Assembly (NCBI RefSeq): GCF_000300195.1
Contig: NZ_AMQH01000013.1
Span: 30,979-94,978 of the forward strand
Direction: 5' to 3'
Source of the DNA: Clostridium tunisiense TJ
Lineage (GTDB): Bacteria > Bacillota > Clostridia > Clostridiales > Clostridiaceae
Length of the DNA stretch: 64,000 bases
The notes below the pieces were generated by a model that was not told the origin of the DNA, ran no database searches, and worked only from the letters and a program-made list of their open reading frames with translations. Every line of letters begins with the position of its first letter. The first letter of the stretch is position 1. Shown here one piece after another: positions 8,684 through 17,945 of this stretch. Both the position numbers and the translations under genes were made by a program.

Positions 8684-9982
8684 TTACTTTAATATATTCC
8701 AAATTTTTTTGGATGCAAGAACACTTTTTTCATATATATCTTCAAAAGGTAATATTGGTGCATTATTCTCCATAAGAAGCTTTCCATTACAAATCACATC
8801 TCTTGGAGTAAATCTGTCAAATACACCAAAGAAAATATGTGCAAAAATATTTTCATCAGAAATACAGGTTGGTGAGTTATATGGGACAATAATCAAATCT
8901 GATACATACCCCTCTTCTATTTTCCCTATTTTAATACCTAAATGATTAGAAACATATTCATAACTGTTGTTTATTAACTCCAATAAATCACTAAAATTAA
9001 AGTTTCCTGGATCACTATATTTGTTTTTCATTGAGTATGTTAAGTTAAGAAATTCTCTAGTTATATTTGCTCCTAATCCATCATTGCCAATAATACATGG
9101 AATCCCATGGGTTTTTAATAAATTATAATCAGGCAGTCCAACGGCATTGTTCATATTTGATGTTGGATTTAAAGCTACATATACGTTATGAGCTTTTAAT
9201 AATTTTGCTTCATACTCATTAATATGAACACAATGTGCAAGTAGAGAGTTTTTAGTCAACAATTTATATTCTTCAAGTCTTTCAACTATTGTTTTCTTAT
9301 ACTTATTTATGGAGTCAACTTCATCTTCCATACTTTCAGCTAGATGTATATGAATAGGTAGTTTTCCTTTTCTCTTAGAAATTTTGTCTAGAGTCTCATT
9401 ACTAAGAGTCATTGAAGCATGCATGCCAAATAAGCTACTACACTCATTGTTCTTAATCTTTGAGAAATTTATATTTTCGTCTAAGCACTTTTCAACATCA
9501 AATCTATCACTTGTCTCGAAGCAAAATATTCCGCGCATTCCCAAGTCCCTACATATGCCATCCTGTAGCTTCTCAAGGGTTCCTAAAATATCACCACCAC
9601 TAGCATGATGATCTATTAGAGTGGTTACCCCGCATTTTATACTCTCTAATCCATAAACAATGGCACTAATGTAGCAATCATCCTTGACTAAAACACCATC
9701 TAATTTCCACCATAACTGCTCTAAGATTTCTGTAAAAGATTTAGGGTTAAAAGGCAAGTTCATCCCCCTAGATAATGATGAATATATATGAGTATGTCCA
9801 TTAATTAACCCTGGCATTACTAAAGCTCCACTAGCATCTATAACCTTATCTAAAAGTTCTTTTTCTATAGTATTGAACTCACTCATTGGCCCGATTTTTT
9901 TTATTAAGCGGTCAAAAAGAATGTACACTTTTTCCTTATAATTATTAAAGTCGTAGGTTTTTGCATTAATAATGGCCTTCAT
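8684..9982 (-). CDS. ssnA: SsnA-like putative aminohydrolase
   Basis: Amidohydrolase-superfamily protein, 432 residues. I chose ATG at 9982, which has AAGGTGAT directly upstream, over an in-frame ATG at 10003. Metal ligands are visible: NGHTHIYS (first HxH), HIHLAES, and the late Asp in GNDGLGAN. LWWKLD and IDHHAS are shared with E. coli SsnA, which lies in a purine-hydroxylase gene cluster. The probable reaction is hydrolytic deamination of a purine or related heterocycle; the substrate is unproven. It is the first gene of the operon, followed by the PreA-like gene and the hydroxylase subunits. Confidence 0.87.
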   Translation of the reverse strand: MKAIINAKTYDFNNYKEKVYILFDRLIKKIGPMSEFNTIEKELLDKVIDASGALVMPGLINGHTHIYSSLSRGMNLPFNPKSFTEILEQLWWKLDGVLVKDDCYISAIVYGLESIKCGVTTLIDHHASGGDILGTLEKLQDGICRDLGMRGIFCFETSDRFDVEKCLDENINFSKIKNNECSSLFGMHASMTLSNETLDKISKRKGKLPIHIHLAESMEDEVDSINKYKKTIVERLEEYKLLTKNSLLAHCVHINEYEAKLLKAHNVYVALNPTSNMNNAVGLPDYNLLKTHGIPCIIGNDGLGANITREFLNLTYSMKNKYSDPGNFNFSDLLELINNSYEYVSNHLGIKIGKIEEGYVSDLIIVPYNSPTCISDENIFAHIFFGVFDRFTPRDVICNGKLLMENNAPILPFEDIYEKSVLASKKIWNILK

Positions 9983-10685
9983 TAAATCACCTTCATTTTT
10001 CATTAATTATTGTAAAGTACTATAATGCTATTATGTAAAATATTATTAGCATAAGCTTCTGCAAGAAGTTTATTATTTAAATCTTGTCTAGTTGAATGCT
10101 ATTCTTCTATACCCAAGCTTTATACAAAAAATGTTTTAGATTTCTAATATATATTCTCTGATAAAATCTAATATTCATATTCCATTTAATAATTAATTAT
10201 TCCTCACCTAATTACATTTGTGAAATCTAGAAGCAACGAAATAAGTTACAGCTCTTAGATGTCTACCCATCACAGTAGTTCCAGAAGTAGTGCTGTATTT
10301 GTAAATAACTAATACTAAGATAGATTTTTTAAATGCATATAAATAGGAAAGTATTCCCTCAAGGCAATTTATGAACCTACCCAGTTATTTTCTTATGAAT
10401 TTCTTGAAAATGTTTTATTTATTTTCTAAAAAGTTTGTAGAAAATTTATCTAAATATGAATAAAATCCTTCATAATTAACATATAAATTAAAATGGAATA
10501 GAAGGGATATGCAAAAAATCCTGTCATAATATAGCTAAAATAATAAAATACTACTATACAATTTGAAGGCAAAGTATTATACTATAAATTGAAATTGTTA
10601 AACTATTTCAAATATATTAAAAATTCGTTTATTATAATGAAACTAATACTAGTTTTATTATTTATTTAAAGGGGGTAAATTTTAA
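9983..10685. other. Divergent intergenic region with possible structured leader
   Basis: About 700 bases separate the minus-strand hydroxylase operon from the plus-strand hydrogenase operon. Most is AT-rich with no gene. On the minus strand, 10247-10320 holds two interleaved 6-base complements: TCTTAG (10315-10320) with CTAAGA (10253-10258), and TACAGC (10292-10297) with GCTGTA (10247-10252). That arrangement could form a pseudoknot. The same strand carries a stop-free frame of about 58 codons ending near 10200. It has an internal ATG at 10270 followed by MGRHLRAVTYFVASRF, but no good ribosome site. I do not recognise a known riboswitch class. Confidence 0.4.
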
Positions 10686-11162
10686 GTGTGCTGCAATAGT
10701 GAAAAAAATCAAATGTTTATGGAACTAGAAGCTTTTATTAATGAACTTCCTAGTAAGGAAGGGGCTTTAATTGAAGTTTTACACAAGGCACAACATATTT
10801 TTGGATATCTTCCATCAGAAGTTCAAGCCTTTGTGGCAGAAAAATTGGAAATACCTGTTTCTAAAGTTTATGGTGTTGTAACCTTTTACTCTTTCTTTAC
10901 TACAGAACCAAGAGGTAAGAATGTCATTAATATTTGTATGGGAACAGCCTGCTTCGTAAGAGGTGCTGGAGATGTGCTCAAAGAGTTTGAGAAGCAACTT
11001 AATATCAAATCTGGTGAAACAACAGCTGATATGCATTTTACAGTTGGTTCATTACGATGCGTAGGTGCTTGTGGTCTTGCTCCAGTTGTAACTGTTAATG
11101 ATAAAGTTTATGGACATGTTACGAAAGATCAAGTACAAAAAATTATCGCAGAATACATGTAG
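10686..11162 (+). CDS. hydC: Electron-bifurcating [FeFe] hydrogenase subunit HydC (NuoE-like)
   Basis: 158-residue thioredoxin-like [2Fe-2S] protein of the NuoE family. Start is GTG at 10686 with GGGGG 10 bases upstream. Cluster ligands are in CMGTACFVRG and LRCVGACGLAP. The helical N-terminal half contains IFGYLPSEV and KVYGVVTFYSFF, typical of NuoE/HydC. It is followed after 19 bases by hydB and then hydA, so the three encode one NAD(H)-linked hydrogenase. It is expected to sit in the soluble HydABC complex and take part in electron transfer with the NADH/FMN subunit. Confidence 0.95.
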   Translation: MCCNSEKNQMFMELEAFINELPSKEGALIEVLHKAQHIFGYLPSEVQAFVAEKLEIPVSKVYGVVTFYSFFTTEPRGKNVINICMGTACFVRGAGDVLKEFEKQLNIKSGETTADMHFTVGSLRCVGACGLAPVVTVNDKVYGHVTKDQVQKIIAEYM

Positions 11163-11181
11163 TTTTTGGGGGGGGATAAAT

Positions 11182-13077
11182 TTGGATAAAATTAATTCTT
11201 TTAATGAGTTAGAACAATTGCATGAAAAATACAAAACTTTACTAAACATTAGAAAAGCAACAAGTGCTAGAGATTTTAAACAAGGTGATAGCACTCACAA
11301 AATGGAGTTACTAATCTGTGGTGGTACTGGCTGTAAGTCCGCACAAAGTGATTTGATTAAAGAGAATTTAGAAAAAGAAATTAAAGCTGCTGGCCTTGAA
11401 GATATTGTATATGTTTCAATCACTGGTTGCTTTGGGTTCTGTGAAAAAGGACCAATTGTAAAAATCACACCTGATGATGTTTTTTATGTTCACGTTACCC
11501 CAGCTGATGCTGAAGAAATTGTGAAAGAGCATATTATTAATGGACGAACTATTGATAGGCTTCTGTACGAAGAACCTACTATAAAAGAAAAAGTTAAAAC
11601 TCAAGATGAAATGACTTTCTATAAAAAACAAGTTAGAATTGCTTTAAGAAATTGTGGACTTATTAACCCAGAAGATATTAAAGAATATATTGCAGAAGAA
11701 GGTTATTTAGCACTTGGTAAATGTTTAAATAAATATACTCAAGACGAAGTGATTAACACTATGATAGAATCTGGTTTAAGAGGTAGAGGTGGCGGTGGTT
11801 TCCCTACAGGTAAAAAGTGGCAATTTGCAAAATCATATGATGCTGATCAAAAATACATCATATGTAACGCCGATGAAGGAGACCCTGGTGCTTTCATGGA
11901 TCGTTCCATACTTGAAGGAGATCCTCATAGCGTCATTGAGGCTATGGCTATTGCTGGGTACTGTATAGGTGCTACTATCGGATGTGTATATATTAGAGCG
12001 GAGTATCCTCTGGCAATTAATAGGTTAAGAATTGCAATTGAAGAAGCAAGATCCTGTGGCCTACTTGGTAAGAATATCATGGGAAGTAATTTTGATTTTG
12101 ATATTCAGATTAAGTATGGTGCTGGTGCTTTTGTATGCGGAGAAGAAACTGCTCTAATACATTCTATTGAGGGCCAACGTGGAGAGCCAACTAACAAACC
12201 TCCATTCCCTGCTGAATCTGGACTTTGGAATAAACCTACTTGTGTAAATAATGTTGAAACCCTTGCAAATATACCAGCCATTATAAACAGAGGTGCTAAA
12301 TGGTATAGCTCTATTGGAACTGCTACCTCTAAAGGTACTAAAGTATTTGCATTAGCAGGAAAAATTAATAATGTTGGACTTGTGGAAGTACCTATGGGCA
12401 CTACATTAAGAGAAATAATCTATGAGATTGGCGGTGGAATTAAAAATGACCGTGAATTCAAAGCAGTTCAAACTGGTGGTCCATCAGGTGGATGTATTCC
12501 TAAAGAATATCTAGATATTCCTATTGATTATGAATCCTTAGGTTCAATTGGCTCAATGATGGGTTCTGGTGGAATGATTGTAATGGATGAAGATAACTGT
12601 ATGGTAGATATAGCTAAATTCTACTTAGAGTTTACTAAAGAAGAATCTTGTGGTAAGTGTACACCTTGTAGAGTGGGAAATACTCGCCTTCTTGAAATGC
12701 TAGACACAATAAGTAAAGGTAAAGGAACCTTAGAGGATTTAGACAAGCTTAAGTATTTATCTCAAACAATTAAAGATACATCATTATGCGGACTTGGTCA
12801 AACTGCTCCAAATCCAATATTAAGTACTATGAAATATTTCTATAAAGAGTATGAAGCTCACGTTGTAGACAAGGTATGCCCTGCTGGTGTATGCAAAGAT
12901 CTTATGAAGTATGTTATTACTGATAGATGTATAGGATGTACAAAGTGTGCTAGACAATGTCCAGTTAGTTGCATCAGTGGAAAAGTTAAAACTAAACATG
13001 TTATTGATCAAGATAAGTGCATTAAGTGTGGAGCTTGTCAATCAGCATGTCCTGTAGATGCAATAGATTTAATTTAA
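11182..13077 (+). CDS. hydB: Electron-bifurcating [FeFe] hydrogenase subunit HydB (NuoF-like)
   Basis: 631 residues from TTG at 11182 with a strong G-run ribosome site. Domains in order: an N-terminal thioredoxin-like [2Fe-2S] domain (CGGTGCKSAQ, CFGFCEKGP), the NuoF core with the NADH/FMN loop GRGGGGFPTGKKW, the SLBB region, a [4Fe-4S] motif ESCGKCTPCRVGN, and a C-terminal 2[4Fe-4S] ferredoxin (CIGCTKCARQCP, CIKCGACQSACP). This order is the HydB signature. In the family it binds NAD(H) and is the proposed site where electrons are split between NAD+ and ferredoxin. Bifurcation here is inferred from the subunit set. Confidence 0.95.
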   Translation: MDKINSFNELEQLHEKYKTLLNIRKATSARDFKQGDSTHKMELLICGGTGCKSAQSDLIKENLEKEIKAAGLEDIVYVSITGCFGFCEKGPIVKITPDDVFYVHVTPADAEEIVKEHIINGRTIDRLLYEEPTIKEKVKTQDEMTFYKKQVRIALRNCGLINPEDIKEYIAEEGYLALGKCLNKYTQDEVINTMIESGLRGRGGGGFPTGKKWQFAKSYDADQKYIICNADEGDPGAFMDRSILEGDPHSVIEAMAIAGYCIGATIGCVYIRAEYPLAINRLRIAIEEARSCGLLGKNIMGSNFDFDIQIKYGAGAFVCGEETALIHSIEGQRGEPTNKPPFPAESGLWNKPTCVNNVETLANIPAIINRGAKWYSSIGTATSKGTKVFALAGKINNVGLVEVPMGTTLREIIYEIGGGIKNDREFKAVQTGGPSGGCIPKEYLDIPIDYESLGSIGSMMGSGGMIVMDEDNCMVDIAKFYLEFTKEESCGKCTPCRVGNTRLLEMLDTISKGKGTLEDLDKLKYLSQTIKDTSLCGLGQTAPNPILSTMKYFYKEYEAHVVDKVCPAGVCKDLMKYVITDRCIGCTKCARQCPVSCISGKVKTKHVIDQDKCIKCGACQSACPVDAIDLI

Positions 13078-13110
13078 TTGTATAAATAAGTTAAGAAAGA
13101 GGTGCCAACA

Positions 13111-14847
13111 TTGAGTTTAGTTACACTTAAAATTAATGATAAAGAAGTTCAAGTTGAGCAAGGTAAAACTATTTTAGATGCAGCTAGAGAATTAAATATT
13201 AAAATACCAACACTTTGCTACTTAAATCTTCATGATAAAAAAACTGAAAATAAACCAGGTTCTTGCAGAGTATGCGTAGTTGAAGTAGAGGGAAGACGAA
13301 ATTTAGCTCCTGCTTGCTGTACTCCGGTATCGCAAGGAATGGTTATCAAAACTAGTTCCCCTAAAGCATTGAGTGCAAGAAAAACTATTTTAGAACTACT
13401 ATTATCTGATCATCCTAATGAATGTTTAACTTGTGCTAAAAGTATGAATTGTGAATTACAAGAACTTGCAGCAGAGTACGGAATTAGAAGAATAGAATTT
13501 AATGGTAGTAAATCTATAAGTCAAAAGGAAGATAATAACTACTCAATTGCTAGAGATACATCTAAATGCATATTATGCAGAAGGTGTGAAACTGTTTGTA
13601 ATGAAGTACAAAAGGTTGGAGCCATATCTTCAATAAATAGAGGCTTTAATACCACTATAGCTCCTGCTTTCGGTTCAGACTTAAAAGAAACTAAGTGCAC
13701 TTTCTGTGGGCAGTGTGTGGCTGTATGTCCAACTGGGGCATTAGTTGAAAAAGATAATACCTCAAAAGTATGGAGAGCTTTAGCAGATGAAGAAAAAGTT
13801 GTAATTGTTCAAACAGCTCCTGCTGTTAGAAGCGCCTTAGGAGAAGAGTTTAATTGTATTCCTGGAACTTCTGTTACTGGAAAAATGGCTGCTTCGTTAA
13901 AGGCTTTAGGATTTGATAAAGTATTTGATACTGATTTTGCTGCTGATTTAACTATATTAGAAGAAGCACGTGAATTTTTAACTAGAGTTCAAAATGGTGA
14001 GAACCTTCCAATGATTACAAGCTGTTGTCCAGGGTGGGTTACGTTCATTGAAAAGCACTATCATGATTTATTAAACTTGCCTTCTAGTTGTAAATCACCA
14101 CAACAAATGTGGGGTTCTATTGCTAAGTCTTATTTTGCTGAGAAAATGAATATTGATCCAAAGAACCTAGTAGTAGTTTCTGTAATGCCTTGTATTGCTA
14201 AGAAATCAGAAGCTGCAAGAGATGAGTTTACTCTAGAAAACGGAGTTAAGGATGTTGATATAGTAATCAGCACAAGAGAACTTGCTAGAATGATTAAGGA
14301 AGCTGGTATAGATTTCAATTCCCTACAAAATGAAGAATTTGATAATCCTATGGGAGAATCAACTGGTGCTGGTGTAATATTTGGAACAAGTGGTGGGGTT
14401 ATGGAAGCTGCTCTACGTACTGCTTATGAGTGGTTAACCAAAAACACCTTAGAACAAGTAGATTTTGAAGCTGTTAGAGGCCTTACCGGCGTTAAGGAGG
14501 CAACTATCAATATCGATGGTACTGACATAAAAGTAGCTATTGTTAGCGGTCTTGGAAATGCTAGAGATTTATTAGAAAAAATTAGAGCTGGCAATACTGA
14601 GTATCATTTTATAGAGGTGATGGCTTGCCCAGGTGGATGTATTAACGGTGGTGGTCAACCATACTCTAATAATAGATTAGATATTATAGAAGGAAGAATG
14701 CAAGTACTTTATAATGAAGATAAAGGTAAAACCATTAGAAAGTCTCATGATAATCCAGAGATTCAGAGATTATATGAAGAGTTTTTAGGTGAACCTAATA
14801 GTCATAAGGCTCATGAATTACTGCACACTCATTATATTAAAAGATAA
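13111..14847 (+). CDS. hydA: [FeFe] hydrogenase catalytic subunit HydA
   Basis: 578 residues from TTG at 13111; AGAGGTG is 6 bases upstream, which favours it over GTG at 13102. The order is an N-terminal [2Fe-2S] domain (CRVC), a His-ligated [4Fe-4S] (HPNECLTCAKSMNC), a 2[4Fe-4S] domain (CILCRRCETVC, CTFCGQCVAVCP), then the H-cluster domain. All three H-cluster signatures are intact: TSCCPGW, MPCIAKKSEA and EVMACPGGCINGGGQP. It evolves or consumes H2 in the cytoplasm as part of HydABC. No in-frame TGA or damage is seen. A strong hairpin terminator follows. Confidence 0.97.
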   Translation: MSLVTLKINDKEVQVEQGKTILDAARELNIKIPTLCYLNLHDKKTENKPGSCRVCVVEVEGRRNLAPACCTPVSQGMVIKTSSPKALSARKTILELLLSDHPNECLTCAKSMNCELQELAAEYGIRRIEFNGSKSISQKEDNNYSIARDTSKCILCRRCETVCNEVQKVGAISSINRGFNTTIAPAFGSDLKETKCTFCGQCVAVCPTGALVEKDNTSKVWRALADEEKVVIVQTAPAVRSALGEEFNCIPGTSVTGKMAASLKALGFDKVFDTDFAADLTILEEAREFLTRVQNGENLPMITSCCPGWVTFIEKHYHDLLNLPSSCKSPQQMWGSIAKSYFAEKMNIDPKNLVVVSVMPCIAKKSEAARDEFTLENGVKDVDIVISTRELARMIKEAGIDFNSLQNEEFDNPMGESTGAGVIFGTSGGVMEAALRTAYEWLTKNTLEQVDFEAVRGLTGVKEATINIDGTDIKVAIVSGLGNARDLLEKIRAGNTEYHFIEVMACPGGCINGGGQPYSNNRLDIIEGRMQVLYNEDKGKTIRKSHDNPEIQRLYEEFLGEPNSHKAHELLHTHYIKR

Positions 14848-14854
14848 ATAATTT

Positions 14855-14904
14855 AAGAAAAATGGGCTATCTCAAAGCTGAGTTTTGAGATAGCCCATTT
14901 TCTT
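14855..14904. terminator. Bidirectional terminator between hydA and hydF
   Basis: Near-perfect stem of about 20 base pairs (arms at 14856-14876 and 14883-14903) with a 6-base loop, flanked by A-run and T-run. It can serve the convergent hydA (plus) and hydF (minus). Confidence 0.93.
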
Positions 14905-14928
14905 AATATCAAAAACTGTTAATACATT

Positions 14929-16152
14929 TTAAATATGAAATGGCTTGATTACCCTGTCTAAAATTCCATTTATCTCAGCAATTGCAACACCAAAGTTTGT
15001 TATTGGAATGCCTTTTTCTTTACAGCTCTCTATACGTGACATTACTTCTGCTCTATTAAACATGCAAGAACCACATTGAATTACTATTTTATATTGGTCT
15101 AAATTTTCGGGGAAATCTTTACCAGAGTAGTTATCAACTATAATATTTCCCTCAATAGACTTAAGCAAAGTCGGCAACTTTTCTCTAGCTATATCCCCTT
15201 TTAACTGATGATGAGTGCAAGCCTCTGCAATTAAAATCTTATCTCCCGCCTTTAGACTTCTTATGGTTTTTGCTCCTCTTACAAATTCAGCTAAGTCCCC
15301 TTTTGATCTAGCCATTATAATAGAAAAAGAAGTTAGAGGAGTCTCTTCATTTATCTTGGAATGTACAATCTTGAAAACCTGTGAGTCGGTAATTACTAAG
15401 TCTGGCTTATAGTTTAGTAGTTCCAATGCCATATCTAAGTTATCTAATGTAACAGTAACTGGAATAGCCTTGTTATCTAGTAAATCCCTAAGTACTTGAA
15501 CTTGAGGAAGTATTAATCTTCCCTTAGGCGCTTGTATATCCTGAGGTGCAACTAATAAAACTTTAGAGCCAGGTTTTATTATATCTCCTACTAAATTAGA
15601 AGAATGGAAATTTTCTGGGGTGAGCTTAATGATAGAAGACTTTAAAGCATCTAAATTTAACTTTGCTTCTGCACTGATGCTTACAAATTGTATTTGAAAC
15701 ATTTCCTCTAACATGCTTAGTTTTTCTATAATATCTTCTTTGCTTTCAGTTAAATCAATTTTATTTAGAACTCCAACTATTGGAATAGATTTGCTTTTCA
15801 ATGACTTACACCATTCTAACTCTAAGTCAAAACCCTTATAATCCTGAGAAAATTCTTCTAATGAAATTACAAGAATGGCTAAATCTGTTTTATTTATTAT
15901 TTCCTTAGTTCTTTGAATCCTTAAAGCTCCCATTTCTCCAATATCATCAATTCCTGCAGTATCAATAAATACTACTGGCCCAATAGGTAAAAGTTCCATG
16001 GACTTATACACAGGGTCTGTAGTGGTTCCTTTTATATTAGATACAAGTGCTATATCTTGATTAGTTATAAAATTAATTATACTTGATTTCCCTGCATTTC
16101 GCTTACCATAGATTCCTATATGCAATCGATTGGCTCTTGGTGTTTCTATCAT
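14929..16152 (-). CDS. hydF: [FeFe] hydrogenase maturation GTPase HydF
   Basis: 407 residues. The N-terminal GTPase domain has the P-loop GKRNAGKSS near residues 14-22, DTAGID (G3) and NKID (G4). The C-terminal domain carries the [4Fe-4S]/scaffold residues in EACTHH and CGSCMFNRAE. HydF carries the immature 2Fe subcluster and delivers it to HydA. Start ATG at 16152 has AGGAGAGA upstream. It is convergent with hydA and lies downstream of hydG on the same strand, separated by 329 bases that hold a repeat-like element, so it may have its own promoter. Confidence 0.96.
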   Translation of the reverse strand: MIETPRANRLHIGIYGKRNAGKSSIINFITNQDIALVSNIKGTTTDPVYKSMELLPIGPVVFIDTAGIDDIGEMGALRIQRTKEIINKTDLAILVISLEEFSQDYKGFDLELEWCKSLKSKSIPIVGVLNKIDLTESKEDIIEKLSMLEEMFQIQFVSISAEAKLNLDALKSSIIKLTPENFHSSNLVGDIIKPGSKVLLVAPQDIQAPKGRLILPQVQVLRDLLDNKAIPVTVTLDNLDMALELLNYKPDLVITDSQVFKIVHSKINEETPLTSFSIIMARSKGDLAEFVRGAKTIRSLKAGDKILIAEACTHHQLKGDIAREKLPTLLKSIEGNIIVDNYSGKDFPENLDQYKIVIQCGSCMFNRAEVMSRIESCKEKGIPITNFGVAIAEINGILDRVIKPFHI

Positions 16153-16189
16153 GGTATCTCTCCTATATATTTAATTATATTTAATTCTT

Positions 16190-16374
16190 CTTTAGGCATC
16201 TTCAAAACACAAATAAGTCAGTATCTTTGTCTATTTTGTGTTATACTGCGTCCACAGAACCCTTAGATAGCTCTACTATCTAAGGAACCTGTTTCCTTGT
16301 CTATACAAGCTTGCTTGTGAACTCAAAATATCTTTCACATCTTTGACTTGTTATTTATTTCAGATACCTTATCC
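16190..16374. repeat. MITE-like intergenic repeat element (candidate)
   Basis: A structured block between hydG and hydF. Its two ends form an imperfect terminal inverted repeat: TTTAGGCATCT on the left pairs with AGATACCTTAT on the right, and further inside a TGACTT..ATTT motif recurs in inverted form. Inside are three hairpins: an AACACAAAT/ATTTTGTGTT pair, a perfect 10-base-pair stem at 16261-16285 (CCTTAGATAG/CTATCTAAGG), and ACAAGC/GCTTGT. No coding frame or T-tail was found. A miniature transposable element is my best guess; a dispersed copy elsewhere would be needed to prove it. Confidence 0.45.
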
Positions 16375-16481
16375 CTAAATTAAAACTAAATAAAGTTTTA
16401 TTATGATGTTTTTAGTTCTAGTTTTAGTTTATCCTAAATTGTTAAAAATTGAAATTTATAAACTGTCCTTTTTAAGATAAG

Positions 16482-17891
16482 CTAAAATCTTAAGTCTCTT
16501 TCCCCTTTTTCAATTCTTTTTAGCTTCTCTTCAGCATCTTCTTTTCTTTTTATATTAGGTATGTCTAGAAGTGATTCTTTAATTAGTACTTCCCCTAGTT
16601 TTCTAGTTTCTTCAGTTCCATAATCTAGCATAAACTCTTTTAATGTTAATAAGGCATTGCACTGGCAAACATTATTTATCTGCCCACTTTTTGCTAAAGC
16701 CATAAATCTATCTCCAGTTCTACCTTCTCTGTAACAGGCAGTGCAATAGCTAGGAATATAGCCACTTTTCATTAGACTTTCTATCATTTCAATTGGAGAA
16801 CGATGATCTGCTACCTCGAACTGTGGCTTTTCTTCTAAGTCTCTTTGACTCTCTGCATATCCTCCTACACCAGTACATGAACCTGTACTAATTTGAGAAA
16901 TACCAATATTAATAATTTCATCTCTGAGTCTAGGCTCTTCTCTTGTTGACAAGATCATTCCAGCATATGGAACTGCTAGTCTAAGTACAGCAACAATTCT
17001 CTTAAAATCCTCATCTCCAACTAAGTATGGATAGTCTTTTAAGCTCACATTCTCAGCTTCTCTAAGCCTTGGTACGGAAATAGTATGTGGCCCAACTCCT
17101 GTGCGTTTTTCTAAATCTTCTGCATGCATTAGCATTGCAATAGTTTCAAATTTATAATCATAAAGTCCATATAAAACTCCTATTCCAACATCATCAATAC
17201 CAGCTTCTCTCGCTCTATGCATTGCTGTTGTATGAAAATTATAGTTATGCTTTGGACCACTTGGATGCATTCTTTCATAAGTTTCTTTATGATAAGTTTC
17301 CTGAAAAAGAATGTATGTTCCAATTTCTGCTTCCTTCAGCTTTTTATATTCTTCTACAGTTGTTGCAGCTATATTTACATTAATTCTTCTTATGGAGCCA
17401 TTATCAAACTTCAAGGAATAAATTGCTTTAATACAATCTAGTACATATTCTAGAGGAGTATTCACTTGGTCCTCTCCTACTTCTAAAGCTATTCTTTTAT
17501 GTCCTAAGCTTTCTAATACTCTAACTTCCTCTTTTAATTCTTCCATACTTAATTTTCTTCTCTTCAAACTATCATTACAGTGCTTATAACCACAATAGAC
17601 ACAATTATTAACACAGTAATTACTTACATATAAAGGAGCAAACATAACTATGCGCTTTCCATAAATTTTTTCCTTTACTTCTCGTGCAATTCTAAACATT
17701 TCTTCAATAATTTCACTATCACTCACTGATAATAAAATTGCTGCTTCCTTATGAGATAGTCCTTTAGCATTTTTTGCCTTATTTAATATGTCTAAAACAA
17801 ATCTTTTATCTTTGCTAAGTTCTAAGCTTTCATCTATAATTTTCTTTATCTCATCATTGTTTATGAAATCTTCTGCATTATATTTATTCAT
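16482..17891 (-). CDS. hydG: [FeFe] hydrogenase maturation radical SAM enzyme HydG
   Basis: 469 residues, typical length. The radical-SAM motif CVNNCVYCGY (CxxxCxxC) is present near residues 97-106. The C-terminal motif holding the auxiliary Fe-S cluster is also present: CTACYREGRTGDRF followed by NNVCQCNALLTLKEF. HydG cleaves tyrosine to provide CO and cyanide ligands for the H-cluster. The start ATG at 17891 has AAGGGG upstream. It follows the TM1266-type regulator gene by 54 bases and is probably co-transcribed with it. Confidence 0.97.
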   Translation of the reverse strand: MNKYNAEDFINNDEIKKIIDESLELSKDKRFVLDILNKAKNAKGLSHKEAAILLSVSDSEIIEEMFRIAREVKEKIYGKRIVMFAPLYVSNYCVNNCVYCGYKHCNDSLKRRKLSMEELKEEVRVLESLGHKRIALEVGEDQVNTPLEYVLDCIKAIYSLKFDNGSIRRINVNIAATTVEEYKKLKEAEIGTYILFQETYHKETYERMHPSGPKHNYNFHTTAMHRAREAGIDDVGIGVLYGLYDYKFETIAMLMHAEDLEKRTGVGPHTISVPRLREAENVSLKDYPYLVGDEDFKRIVAVLRLAVPYAGMILSTREEPRLRDEIINIGISQISTGSCTGVGGYAESQRDLEEKPQFEVADHRSPIEMIESLMKSGYIPSYCTACYREGRTGDRFMALAKSGQINNVCQCNALLTLKEFMLDYGTEETRKLGEVLIKESLLDIPNIKRKEDAEEKLKRIEKGERDLRF

Positions 17892-17945
17892 TTAATTATC
17901 CCCTTTTACCTTGAATTTTTAGGAAATTTTTGTTTCACAATTTGT

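Noticed and set aside
10200..10320. Purine, xanthine-type, THF or Moco riboswitch upstream of the hydroxylase operon
   Set aside because: I could not find the conserved loops of these classes; only an unassigned fold remains.
11098..11181. Earlier start for hydB
   Set aside because: It would run through the end of hydC and lacks a ribosome site. TTG 11182 follows a strong G-run.
16261..16285. Hairpin as the hydG terminator
   Set aside because: No T-tail on the hydG side, and it sits inside a larger repeat-like block.
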